Source: Plutella xylostella (Eukaryota > Arthropoda > Insecta > Lepidoptera > Plutellidae). From it: a stretch of DNA of 64,000 bases. The notes below the pieces were generated by a model. That model did no database searches and was not told the origin of the DNA. It saw only the letters and a list, made by a program, of their open reading frames with translations. A program made the position numbers and the translations under genes. Shown here one piece after another: positions 20,034-32,000 of the stretch (its first letter is position 1; each line of letters starts with the position of its first letter). Location: positions 2,435,501-2,499,500 of the forward strand of contig NC_064011.1 in NCBI RefSeq assembly GCF_932276165.1, in the 5' to 3' direction.

Positions 20034-23000
20034 CTGAAAACAGAAGTAATAAAATTAAATATGAAAACGTATAAAAGGTAGGTATCAATAATGTACAGTA
20101 AGCGGCATAGAAACCTAACCCCCTATCAGTAGCAATGACACTCTGTGAGGGAGATTAAGTATATGAAGATTTAAAATATCGAATAAATTGAAACTCCTTA
20201 TGATTCGTGTTCGTAATGTGTGTTCATCATCAGCCGATAAATATACACTACTGGTCATAGGCCTCTCAAAAGAAGCGCCACAACACTCGGTCCTCGGCCT
20301 TCCTCATCCCGCTACTACCGGCGACCCGTCTAAGGTCGTCGGTCCAGCGGGCAAAAGTGCGTCCCACGCTGCGTTTGCCTGTTCGTGGTTTCCACTCAGG
20401 AACTCGTCTACCACAACGGTCATGGGTTCTTCGCCAGATATGTCGGTAATCTTAGTCCTCTGACAGATGACCTTATTTCTGACACGATCCAGTGTGGTGT
20501 TCGAAACTGAATAAATAATTTTGCCTCTATCTTAACATCAAAATTTGCACAAACCTTTTTTAGTGACAATGGTGTTGTTGCTCGTGATCCTTGTAGAGGG
20601 CGCCAGCACGTAGTGCGCGCTCCCGCCGCTAGGGGACGCCGGCGTCGCGATAGATGTCGCTGCTGATGGCTGGAATTGTGCGAGAAATAGATGATTAAAT
20701 TTTACTTTGAATACATGATATTCTATCAATTCTAAGCTAATTATTGTTTCCGAAACAAAAAAAAACATTTTAATGATTAGGTAAAATTGTATTCTTCCAA
20801 AGAGGGTCTAAGCACTTGTTTTTTTAATATACACTTTAGTCTAAAGAAAAAATATTAATAGATGAAGACACAAAAGTATTTCAGATTGATCCACGATGAA
20901 TCGTACGTACGTTTTTTTTTGGCGGAACATAAAGGCGAAGATGATGTTGAAAACCCGCCCAGATGATAGTCTATCGTATAGTAATATCGATTAAGTCAAC
21001 GATCTTGATCGTGATAATAATGAAGATCATGGCAACAATGAAGATAACGATGAAGGTTATGTCAGCGATGAATATGGTGATAATAGAGAAACATCCAGCT
21101 CGCCTGGCAAGCGACCTCTGATATAATATAGATGATGATAATAATGAAGATGATAATGGTAACACTAAAAATAATATCGATAATGATGCAAACGAAGATG
21201 AAGACAAAGACATTGACTAACATTTAAAAGAACTACCTGTGGATCCGTACTATCAGTGGCTCCCGTCTCTACTGATGATACTAATATTGGTGATTTAGGT
21301 AATGATACCACTGAAGATGAAGTCAATGAATGAACATTAACAGCGCTATGACTTGGAAGAATAAGCTCGACGAGGTGAGCCGGAAGGTGTTCGCTTCTGC
21401 AGGCTCACTCCGGAGATTGCGGAATTTCCTACCAACGGCCACCAAAATTGTTCTTTCTCAATCCTTACTTCTTCCTATTCTAGATTATGCCGACTCTTGT
21501 TACACCGATCTTACCGACGAGTAACTTATCAAACTTGAGCGCCTCCAAAATGTCTGTATAAGGTTCATATTTGGTTTACGCAAATATTACCATGTTTCTG
21601 AATTTCGCTCCAAGCTCAAGTGGCTCCCTATTCGCCTCCGCCGGAATACCCACATCCTTTCACTATTGCATTCTATACTGTTTAATCCAGCATACCCTGC
21701 GTACCTTAAAGAGCGCTTTAACTTTCGGTACGAATCTCATACTCGGACACTTCACTCATCACATAATCTTCGCCTTAATATCCCTCCCCATTCAACAAAA
21801 TTTTACGGTGATTCCTTTACCATACAAGCCATCACCTTATGGAATGATCTCCCACTACACATACGTAAAGCGCCGTCATTGGCTTCTTTCAAAAGAATGG
21901 TAAAGGATCATTTTCTTAGTCAGAGCTCAGACAAGAATGAATATATATCCTATAAAATCTGATAATTATATTTATGTAGGGAACGCTGCCAGCCTCCTCG
22001 GAACCATCCCGGGCGACGGCAGCGAACTAAAAGAAATATTCTACCTTTGATATGTTGGAATTGTAAACGAAAAGCCATAGTCAAGAAAAAGGAAAATACC
22101 ACGTACTCTATGTGTTGGCCGTCATCTCTAACTTCCTGTGTATCACTGTGTATCGATTTATATGAGACTATTTAATCGAGGCTAATCTTGATAAACTAGT
22201 GGCTTTTAATAAAAACCCAATAGGTTATGGGCCCAGGACAGCTTGGCGCGTGTCCTACAATAAATATTTTTGGAAAATACTACCACGAAAAATTCTAATT
22301 AAAAGGCCGGTTGTCAAACAGTTTTACAAATACAAACAGCAATAATGGCGAGTTCTAGTTCAATTGGTCTCCCTGTAGAGAAACTAAAAGGGATGGAAGA
22401 CTACAACCAGTGGAAATTTATGCTGAAAATGCTCCTCATGCACGAGGATCTTCATGACTGTATCGAAGGTGAGGACAGTTGTAAGGATGAGAGGAAGAAG
22501 CAAAAGGCGATGGCAAAAATATGTCTGTCGGTAGGTCCGTCTGCGTTGCAACATGTACGCAATGCAAAGACGCCTTATGAGGCCTGGAGCAACCTCCAGC
22601 GTGCATATGAGGACAAGGGGCTGTGTAGAAGACTCGGGCTATTGAGGTCGCTGTTTGGTGTGAAGTTACAGGACAGAGATGGTATGCAGAGCTACCTATC
22701 ATATATTACGGAGCTCGGGCAGCAGCTGTTGGATATAGGCTCAGCAATAGAGGATGAGTTCCTTGGAATAATCATGCTGAGCGGGCTATCTACGGACTTC
22801 GACCCACTAATTATGGCGCTGGAGAACTCCAATACGAAGCTGACAAGCGAGACAGTCAGGAGTAAACTTCTGCAGGAGCAGCATCGGCGCGATGTCAAGG
22901 AAGGTGAAATGAATGCACTGGCGGTAAAGAGACCTTGGACAGTGAGGTGCTTTCGTTGTAAGAAGCCCGGTCACGTGAAGAAGGACTGCCCCAATGATGA

Positions 23001-26000
23001 AGTCATCGAGCCTAAGGCGGGAGGAAGACGAAGTAGTGGAAAGGAAAACTCGCTACTGACGGCCTTGTCGGTGAAAGTTCAGAACGACGTATGGTACATC
23101 GACTCAGGGGCGACTCATCACATGTGCAATAACAAGCAAATTATGCAAGAACTGCAATGCAGCAAGAAGCTGGAAGTAAATGTTGCCAATGGAGAGAAGT
23201 TACTAACTGAGGGTATCGGCAAAGTAAAAGTATTATTAAAGACTGGTTTGAAGACTGTAAGTGAAGTCCACTATATTCCTAAACTATCAGCAAATCTACT
23301 TTCTGTTAGTGAGTTAAATAGAAAAGGGTTTAGTGTAGTTTTTGATAAGAATTTATGTAAAATAATTGATGAAGGTGAAGTTATTGCCACTGGTACTGGT
23401 GTAAATGGGGTTTATGAGCTTGATGTAGTTAAGTCAGGGATTGCCATGAACTCAGCATGTGAGGGGTTGGCGACTGAACAGTCTAGCGAGGTTCTGGAGA
23501 TGCCTGCACTAGTTTCTGAGCAGGGCATTAAGAAGGAGTTGGTGACTGGAGAGTCTAGCGAGGTTCCGGAGGTGTCTGCGCTGGTGTCTGCGCAGGGCAT
23601 TGATCATGAGTTATGGCATAAGCGACTTGGGCACCTGAATGCCAGGAGTATGAAGCTAATGAAAAATGGGCTGGTCACAGGTATGGATTATCTAAATACT
23701 ACTTTTAATCCATGTGTAGCTTGTATAGAAGGTAAACAGGCCAGACTTCCATTCCCTAAGAAAAGTCATAGTAGGTCTAATGTCAAACTAGGGTTGGTAC
23801 ATACAGACGTATGTGGACCTATGCAGGTACCATCTTTTAGTGGGAAAAGGTACTTTGTTACTTTCATTGATGATTTCTCGAGGAAAACATTCATCTACTT
23901 CATGGATAGAAAGAGCGAGGTCTTTGAGAAATTTAAACTATTCAGAGCGCTTGTAGAAAATGAAACAGATAGAAAAATCAAAACCTTGAGAAGTGACAAT
24001 GGTGGCGAGTACATGTCTAATCAATTTCAGGAGTATCTGAAGAGCAATGGGATAAGACATCAAACTACTGTCCCACATTGTAGTCAACAGAATGGTGTGG
24101 CAGAGCGGGCTAATCGCACCATAATGGATAAAGCCCGCTGCATGCTCCAGGAGGCTGGGTTGGAGAAAAAGTACTGGGCGGAGGCGGCGAACACGGCTGC
24201 CGTACTCAAGAACTATACACCAACCAGAGCGGTCATGGGAACAACACCTGAAGAAAAATGGACATCCAAAAAGGTGAATGTAGCACACTTACGTGTATTT
24301 GGTTGTGTAGCATATGCCATTGATGAGAATGCAAGGAAATTGGACCCTAGATGCAAAAGGTATATTTTTGTAGGGTACTGTGAGAATAGTAAAGGGTATA
24401 GACTGGTAGATCCTGCTTTTCCAAAGAAATGTATTAAAGCCAGGCACGTCACATTCATGGAAAGTATGTTTTTGGATAAAGTAGTGTCCAATGATGATAA
24501 CAGTAAAGAGCATGATGATTTGTTAATTATAGATTCATCTGATAACTTAGATAGTACTACACAACCTGATCCAGCACAGTCGTCGACGGAAGCTTCTGAG
24601 ACATCATTATGTCAGCCAGACGTCGTCGAGATGGATCAGTTGTTACCTGATGACACAGTGAATCCTCGGAGACAAACCATGTTCAGTCTGGATTCATCAG
24701 TAGAATCTGTAAATTCGGATAACCACTCTTCGGACCCTACATATATTCCAGGATTTTCAAGCATGGATTCGGAGGACTCGCTTGAAGATGCTGATACGGA
24801 TGGGTATGCTGGGTTTACAGCGGTTACAGAAGACGAAGATATACCGAAGACAATAGAAGAGGCTCTGGGTGGCTGCGAGTCTAAACATTGGAAGGAAGCT
24901 ATACAAGATGAGTATAACTCTTTCATAGTTAATGAATGCTGGACACTGGTTGATCTGCCTTCAGGGCAAAAACCAGTAAAATGTAAATGGATATTCAGCA
25001 AAAAGAGAGACCTAAATGGAAAATTGTTAAAGTATAAAGCTCGTCTGGTGGCGAAGGGTTATACACAAAGATACGGAATTGACTACAATGAAACATTTGC
25101 ACCTGTGGTTCGCTACTCAACAGTTAGAATACTGTTAGCATTAGCTGCTCAATATGATTTAGTTATAGAGCACCTAGATGTAAAAACTGCATTTTTGCAC
25201 GGGTTACTAACCGAAACTGTATATATGGAGCAACCTGAAGGTTTCATCCAAGGTGGAGGTCAAGATGAAAAGGTCAGGAAAGTATATAAGCTGAACAAAG
25301 CAATTTATGGCTTAAAACAGGCGGCGAAAGCATGGTATGAACGCATTAATGATGTTTTCATCAATAAATTGCAATTTAGTAGACTATCTTCTGAGCAATC
25401 GGTGTATATTCATAATACTGATGATGAAGTAATAATCGTAGCGCTGTATGTGGATGACATCATGATCTTTAGCTCCGAAAATTCTGAGAAAAAGAAAGTT
25501 ATTAAAGAAGGGCTGATGAAAGAGTTCGTGATGCATGATTTGGGACCGGCTCATCAGGTTCTAGGTATGAAAATTGCTAGATTACCTGATGGAAGCTATA
25601 CTTTGGATCAGTCCAGCTACATAAAGAAAGTTTTAGATAAACTGCATATGGGAGAATGCAAACCAGCTAAGACTCCTATGGAAGTTGGAATTCAACTTAA
25701 AAAGGAAGAGAATTCGGCATGTAAATATGATTATAGGAGCCTTATTGGGTGTTTAATGTACCTGTCAGTATGTTCCAGGCCGGATATTACTCATAGCATC
25801 AGCTGGGTGGATTTCAACAAGTCCTAAAAAATCTTCATTTCCGTGGACTTTTTTATCTTAAGGTTTTTTATATTAGAAAAACGCTTTTATTAAAGTTTTT
25901 GTTAATGTTAGTGTTCTTACTAAATGGGTAGCAGATAAGTTAAAAACTTAACAAGATACGGATGATTAAAAATTTCGTGCCACGGCGATGAAACATGCGT

Positions 26001-29000
26001 TCACGGCAATGAAACAAGCGTCCACGGCAATGAAACAAAGGCCCACGGCAATGAAACAAACTTCCACGGCAATGAAAGAACTGTATACAATGGAAATGAA
26101 AGAATCAATCCACTGCAATTTTTAAAAAAGACTGTGAGGGAAACGCAAACTTAGACAGGCATGTATGGCAGAAATATTTGGATAGATATTGGAACGAAAG
26201 AAAGACAGTATGTATAAAAAAATAAGAATATAGTATGGAATTCTCTAAGTAGCATTGTGGGGCCCGTATTGCGACGTATAAAACAAAATGTTTCATTTCA
26301 CACTAATAACGTTCATAACATATAATAAACCTTACCTAGAACATCTATATTTTTATAAGGTATAATACCCAATATGTATACTGTTCATTTTATGTAAAAT
26401 TCATAAAATATACTATAATATGACATATATTCTCTGTGCTGAATTACACAACACCGGCAAAACACCTAGCACCAAAATATAAACATAGGCGTGTGCGGTT
26501 AGGTGCACATGTTGGTCAGCTAAGCGTCTCCCTACATAGCGCTAATAAAAATAACGCAGTCAAAACTCCTTGCACCAAAACCTAAACATAGAGCGTCTCC
26601 CCATGTAGCCCTGCTTCGCTTTTGCTGAACATGTGCACTTAACCGCTCCTCCTCGCTTTTCTCGTCATCGCACCTATCTTTAGGTTGTGGTGCTAGAGGT
26701 TTTGATGGTGTTGTGTAATTTAACACACATTATGTGATATGATAGAATATTTTATGAACTTTATGCTAAATCATAGTATATTTTAATTGGTATAATAAAA
26801 TGAAATGTACATGTTGTCATCATCAGCCTATAATCATCCAATGCAGGACATAGGCCTCTCCCAAAAAGCGCCACAACACTCGGTCCTCGGTCTTCCGAAC
26901 CCAGCCACTACCGGCTACCTGCCTATACTTGCATATTTTGACAGCTATGTTGGTAACCTTAGTCCTCTGACGTATAACTTCTTTTCTGATACCATCCATT
27001 AGATAAACCCCAAGCATAGCTCTCTCCATAGCACGCTGAGTGACTTTAAATCGGTGGACCAGTCCCACCATCAGTGTCCAGGTCTCCGCACCGGGTTCCC
27101 CTCATCTCGCCTAATCTTTATTATCCTAAACTCATTTCGCATAACTCGTAAGGTCTAAAGTTTTTTGGTAGAATCATCACTTTGCCAAGACTTATGTGGC
27201 ATAAGACTCGTTTCGTCTAAAACTCTTTTGGCACAAACTTGAAACATCTAAGTCTCGTTTGCTCAAATTGTTCGTATTGGTATAATCTTGTTTCTCCTAA
27301 TATTATCTTAATAAATACTATATTCAGTATGTTTTAAATGTACAAATTGTGGTATTTTTCTCCTACATCCCGAAAATCACGATATTGAATGATCAAAATA
27401 TCGAAAGTGAATGACCATTATAATTATTACAATCGCCATTAAACCCCATGGGATCGAAACCTAAAGGTAGGTGCGACGACGAGCAAAGCGAGGAGGAGCA
27501 TGTTAGGTGCACATGTTCGTCGAAAGCAAAGCGGAGCGCAGCGAAACGTTACCCACATAGCGGAAAATTAAATACCTAATGCAAGGCACCAGTTTGCACT
27601 ATATAGGGAGACGCTTCGTCAAAGTTAAAGCCAAATGAATATTAGTAGTTTTTATAAGCTATGCCATAGTATTGTTAGGCTATTTGAGATTTGACCATAC
27701 CGTTATTAGGCTAAATAAGATTATGCGAAATAACTTTTTACTTATCGAGATTTATGCCATACAATTTTCGGCGAAACGAGACTTTGACCAAACGTTACTA
27801 TGTAATACGAGATTAGGCAAATAAATCTTAGGCCAAAAAAGGTAGAACCCTCTGCACCATATGTCATAACTGGCAGGGCGCAATGGTTGAAGACTGTTGG
27901 ATGCGCCTTTCAGCCTCCTTGTCGAAGTTGCTTCTGCCTAGCCGAAGTCTGCCTCAGGTCATCAGTCATATTATTGCACAACTTCGATAGTTGTCTCACG
28001 AACGATCACCGGCTCCGGTTTTATGTGAACATTCTACATGACTTTTGTCTTGCCCAAGTTCATACGGAGGTCTACACGTTGCAAGCAGCATTAAGGACAC
28101 TTAGCATCCAGATGAGTTCCTGCAGAGATGTATGTTCTATTATATTCTATTCTACTATCTGTGGGAGGTGTAAGTACCTGCACCTGGCTCTCTCGAATGG
28201 GACCTTTGTGCAATGTGCATATGCCCAAGGTCTAAGCTGCTGCCTTTCTAAGCTTGGACCATTTCCCACCACGCTGGTCCACAGCGAGTTGGTGGGTTCA
28301 TATATTATCTAGATGTGCTAAATCTATAGGTAGATATGCAGGGTTCTTCACGATGTTTTCCTTCACCGTAAGAGCGATGGTATACATTGTATTTAAATTA
28401 AAAGGAACACATTGGTACATGTCAGCGCCGGAATTCGCACCCGCATTATTGGAGTGGGAAGCGGGCGCTTACCCGACTGAGCTACCTTCGGTCTTATTTA
28501 TACATAACGTTCATTATAATTATGTTGTAATTGTTATTATTAATGTAATATATTTCGTTTTTATACATCGCGATACGCACCCGTTTTAACGCACTGCAAA
28601 AAGAGGTAATTTGACTAGTTCTGTAGGTAATGTCAGTGATCGGTATTACCTGTATTACAGGTAAAAGATATGTTACTTTGCCTAATCATACATACCACGG
28701 CGATGAAAACATGAGTCACGGAAATGAATAACCTGGCCACGGAAATGAATAACATAACCACGGCAATGAATACAAATTATTTTACAAGACATGGCAATGA
28801 AATTTTTTTCATTGCCGTGGCTTTTTTTTCATTGCCATAGCAAATATTGGCCACGGAAGCCACGGAAATGAAAGCATGGCGATGAAAATCAAGGCATTAA
28901 ATATAAATAACTAAAAAAGTATTAACTATTCGAAGAAATAAACACTTTATAAGGTAAATATTTTCAAAAAGCTTTCTTTTGAATGCTTACTCTAGAAGAC

Positions 29001-32000
29001 AAACTTAATTTTATAGAAGTTATATCTATCCACGGCAATGAAAGAAAAAATGTCCAGTCCCCAAAATTTTTACTGATTTTCACTATAGCGCAAAAACGCG
29101 GGCACCGATGTACCTCCTTCCACGTCGAGCAGTTAGGCGACACTTGTAAGAAACGATTAGCGCACTGAGAGGGGCACCCAAGTTCATAGGTAAAACAATA
29201 GCCTTGATCATGTTTAGGACACGGCAATGAACAGAAGTTCTGGGACACATGAATTTTCACTTACCGTTCGTTATATTCTTTATATATTTCAATAAATGTA
29301 TTCCGTGACAATACTTTAACTATTAATGTATCAAATGAAACTAAGTTTAACTATCAATACTCAATATTTTTTCATCAATGAAGAATAATACAAAACGTGG
29401 TAACGTGGGGACAGACACGGCAATGAAAGATTTGGGGGTTTAATATTTTTTTTAAAAATATCCATTAATCCTATTAATAAAATATTTAGTGCTACACATA
29501 GATAACTATTTCACTTAACCGGAAAAAAATATTAGAAAATGATAACTTGGTTTTTTAGTACCGATTTCATTGATGCCACGCAATTTTTGGCCGCGGGAAA
29601 TTCACCCAGCTATCTAAGCCAGTTCAATAACTGTTTTGGTGAAACTCACTGGAAAGCAGCGAAAAGGGTGCTGAGATATTTAAAAGGAACAATACATTAC
29701 AGTCTACTATTTCAAAAGGGTGACGTTTTGAAAATTACTGGTTTTACAGATGCTGATTGGGGAGGAGATCAGATGGATCGTCGGTCATATACTGGGTATG
29801 TTTTTAGTCTTGGTAGTTCAGTTATTTCGTGGGAAAGCCGAAAACAACGGACTGTAGCGCTTTCTAGTACTGAAGCTGAGTACATGGCGGTCTCTGACTC
29901 CTGCAAGGAGGCTCTGTTCTTGCAAACATTTCTTAAAGAATGTACTGGTATTGTGTACAAAATAGATTTGTTTAACGATAATCAATCAGCACAGAAAATC
30001 TGTAAGAATGTTGTAACACACTCGCGTACCAAACATATAGATATAAGGCACCATTATGTTAAAGAGTTGATAGGTAAGAAGGTTATTGATTTAAGTTACC
30101 TTCCTACTGAGGAAATGTTGGCGGACGTGTTAACGAAGCCATTAACTTCAGAGAAGCATTATAGGTTTGTGTCTAAACTACTTAAAACTGATTAACTTGT
30201 TTTCATATATGTTTTTTTTGTGATATTGTTTATTTATACTCCGTTAGTCAGTGTTAAAGTTATGTTTTAGTTTTATATACCTATATAAGTTATGATATTT
30301 TGTTTGAGGCCTAGAATTGTGCTAATTTTCTTTTGCCTATTGATATGATTTTTGTTTAAGGCCTAGTGTTGGAATTGTAAACGAAAAGCCATAGTCAAGA
30401 AAAAGGAAAATACCACGTACTCTATGTGTTGGCCGTCATCTCTAACTTCCTGTGTATCACTGTGTATCGATTTATATGAGACTATTAAATCGAGGCTAAT
30501 CTTGATAAACTAGTGGCTTTTAATAAAAACCCAATAGGTGGTAGCAGAGCGTGGTTTATTAAGGGTAGAATATTTCCAGGCCAGGATGTTATTATAAGTA
30601 TTTTATATTATTATCTTTTTTATTTGTAAAATATATAGATAGTTTAGTATAAGTTAAGTAGTTAAATTTATTTTATGTTTGTATACGCATTTTGTTTACT
30701 GATAATGAGAAATATATTATTTATTTATTTATTTATTATTTATTTATGGAAAACCAACAGTTACATATAAAAAAATAATTTAGACAGAAAATTATAACTT
30801 AAACCAAAAACAGTTTCCACTTATAATATAACTTAGATAGTTAAGACAGTTTAAAACATATATATATATAAGTATATTTAAATTTTAATTAACCTACCGA
30901 TATACAAAAAAAAAACATTAAGAATAACTTAAATTAGGTATGTCAGTCAGTATGTAAGTTATTTTATCTATTTTTAAATAAGGTATGTCAGTCAGTACGT
31001 AAGTTATTTAATCTATTTTTGAGAACATTGCTTGATAGCATAAATAAATCTAAATCTTTACAAACTTTATTACATAATTTACTAGCTCTGATAAGAAAAG
31101 AATTCTGAGAATAATTCGTTTTAGCATTTGGTATTGAAAACGTTAAACATGATCTAGTTAACTTAGCCGGACAATTAAAGTTAATCTTACTCAATAGAAA
31201 AGGTGTATCCAACAAATTGTTAATAATCTTATGCAAGAACATAATATCACTGTGCATTCTTCGAGTTTGAAGTGAAGTGAGCTTAAATTTTTCATCACCA
31301 CATAATCTAAAGTTAACATATTTAATAAATTTATTTTGAAATTTTTCAATCATATTAATATAGATGTGATACTGAGGACTCCAAATAACAGAGGCAAATT
31401 CCAGCACACTCCTTACGTACGCAAAAAATAAAATTTTGTAAGTTGCTGGATTTCTGAAGTCCCTACATGATCGGAGCACAAAGCCCAGCATACTATAAGC
31501 CTTGTTGGTTATATGCTCAATGTGGGGAACAAAAGACATCTTCTCATCCAGAATGACACCCAAATCCCGAACCCTATCTACCCTTTGTATATTTTGGCCA
31601 TTGAGATAATAAGTAGTAAACGTGGTGTTAGTTTTGCGAGAAAAGGATATAACATTGCATTTGGAGACATTCAGAGACAAATGGTTCACCGAGCAAAAGA
31701 CACATAAATTATTGAGATCACTCTGCAAATTGGTACAATCCTGAGGCTCCCTGATTATTTTAAATATCTTTTTATCATCTGCATAGAGCAAGCAATCTGA
31801 ATGATGTAGATAATATAATATATCGTTAATAAATATATTAAATAACAGAGGACCCAAATGTGAGCCCTGGGGTACACCGGAGTGGACTGGCACAAACGCA
31901 GAAGTAAATCCATTTATAGCTACAGCCTGACATCTATTACTTAGGTAAGATTCGAGCCAACGTAGAAGGTCCCCATGTATACCGACTGCTTCCAGTTTAC

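Larger units (their letters stand above)
25804..29607. mobile_element. TIR DNA transposon with subterminal motif arrays, inserted in copia pol
   Basis: The ends TGGGTGGATTTC and GAAATTCACCC are imperfect inverted repeats; AGC flanks both sides (25801-25803, 29608-29610). Removing it restores the copia frame. About 18 copies of CCACGGCAATGAA-type words lie near the ends, mostly in one orientation. No transposase is recognisable. Short TSD plus subterminal motif arrays recall CACTA-like elements, but the termini do not match the classical CACTA, so the superfamily is open. It carries nested elements in its middle. Confidence 0.75.
22053..30538 (+). mobile_element. Copia-type LTR retrotransposon, interrupted
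   Basis: LTRs at 22053-22224 and 30367-30538 flank a single gag-pol frame, split by the DNA transposon at 25804-29607. Domain order gag, protease, integrase, RT, RNase H is the copia (Ty1) order. The LTRs differ at one of 172 positions, so insertion was recent. I find no matching target duplication outside the LTRs. It lies antisense in the intron between receptor exons I and J. Confidence 0.9.

Noticed and set aside
25979..26095. CRISPR-like regular repeats
   Set aside because: Short spaced repeats in a eukaryotic transposon; units occur at both ends and in both orientations, and no cas genes or prokaryotic context exist.
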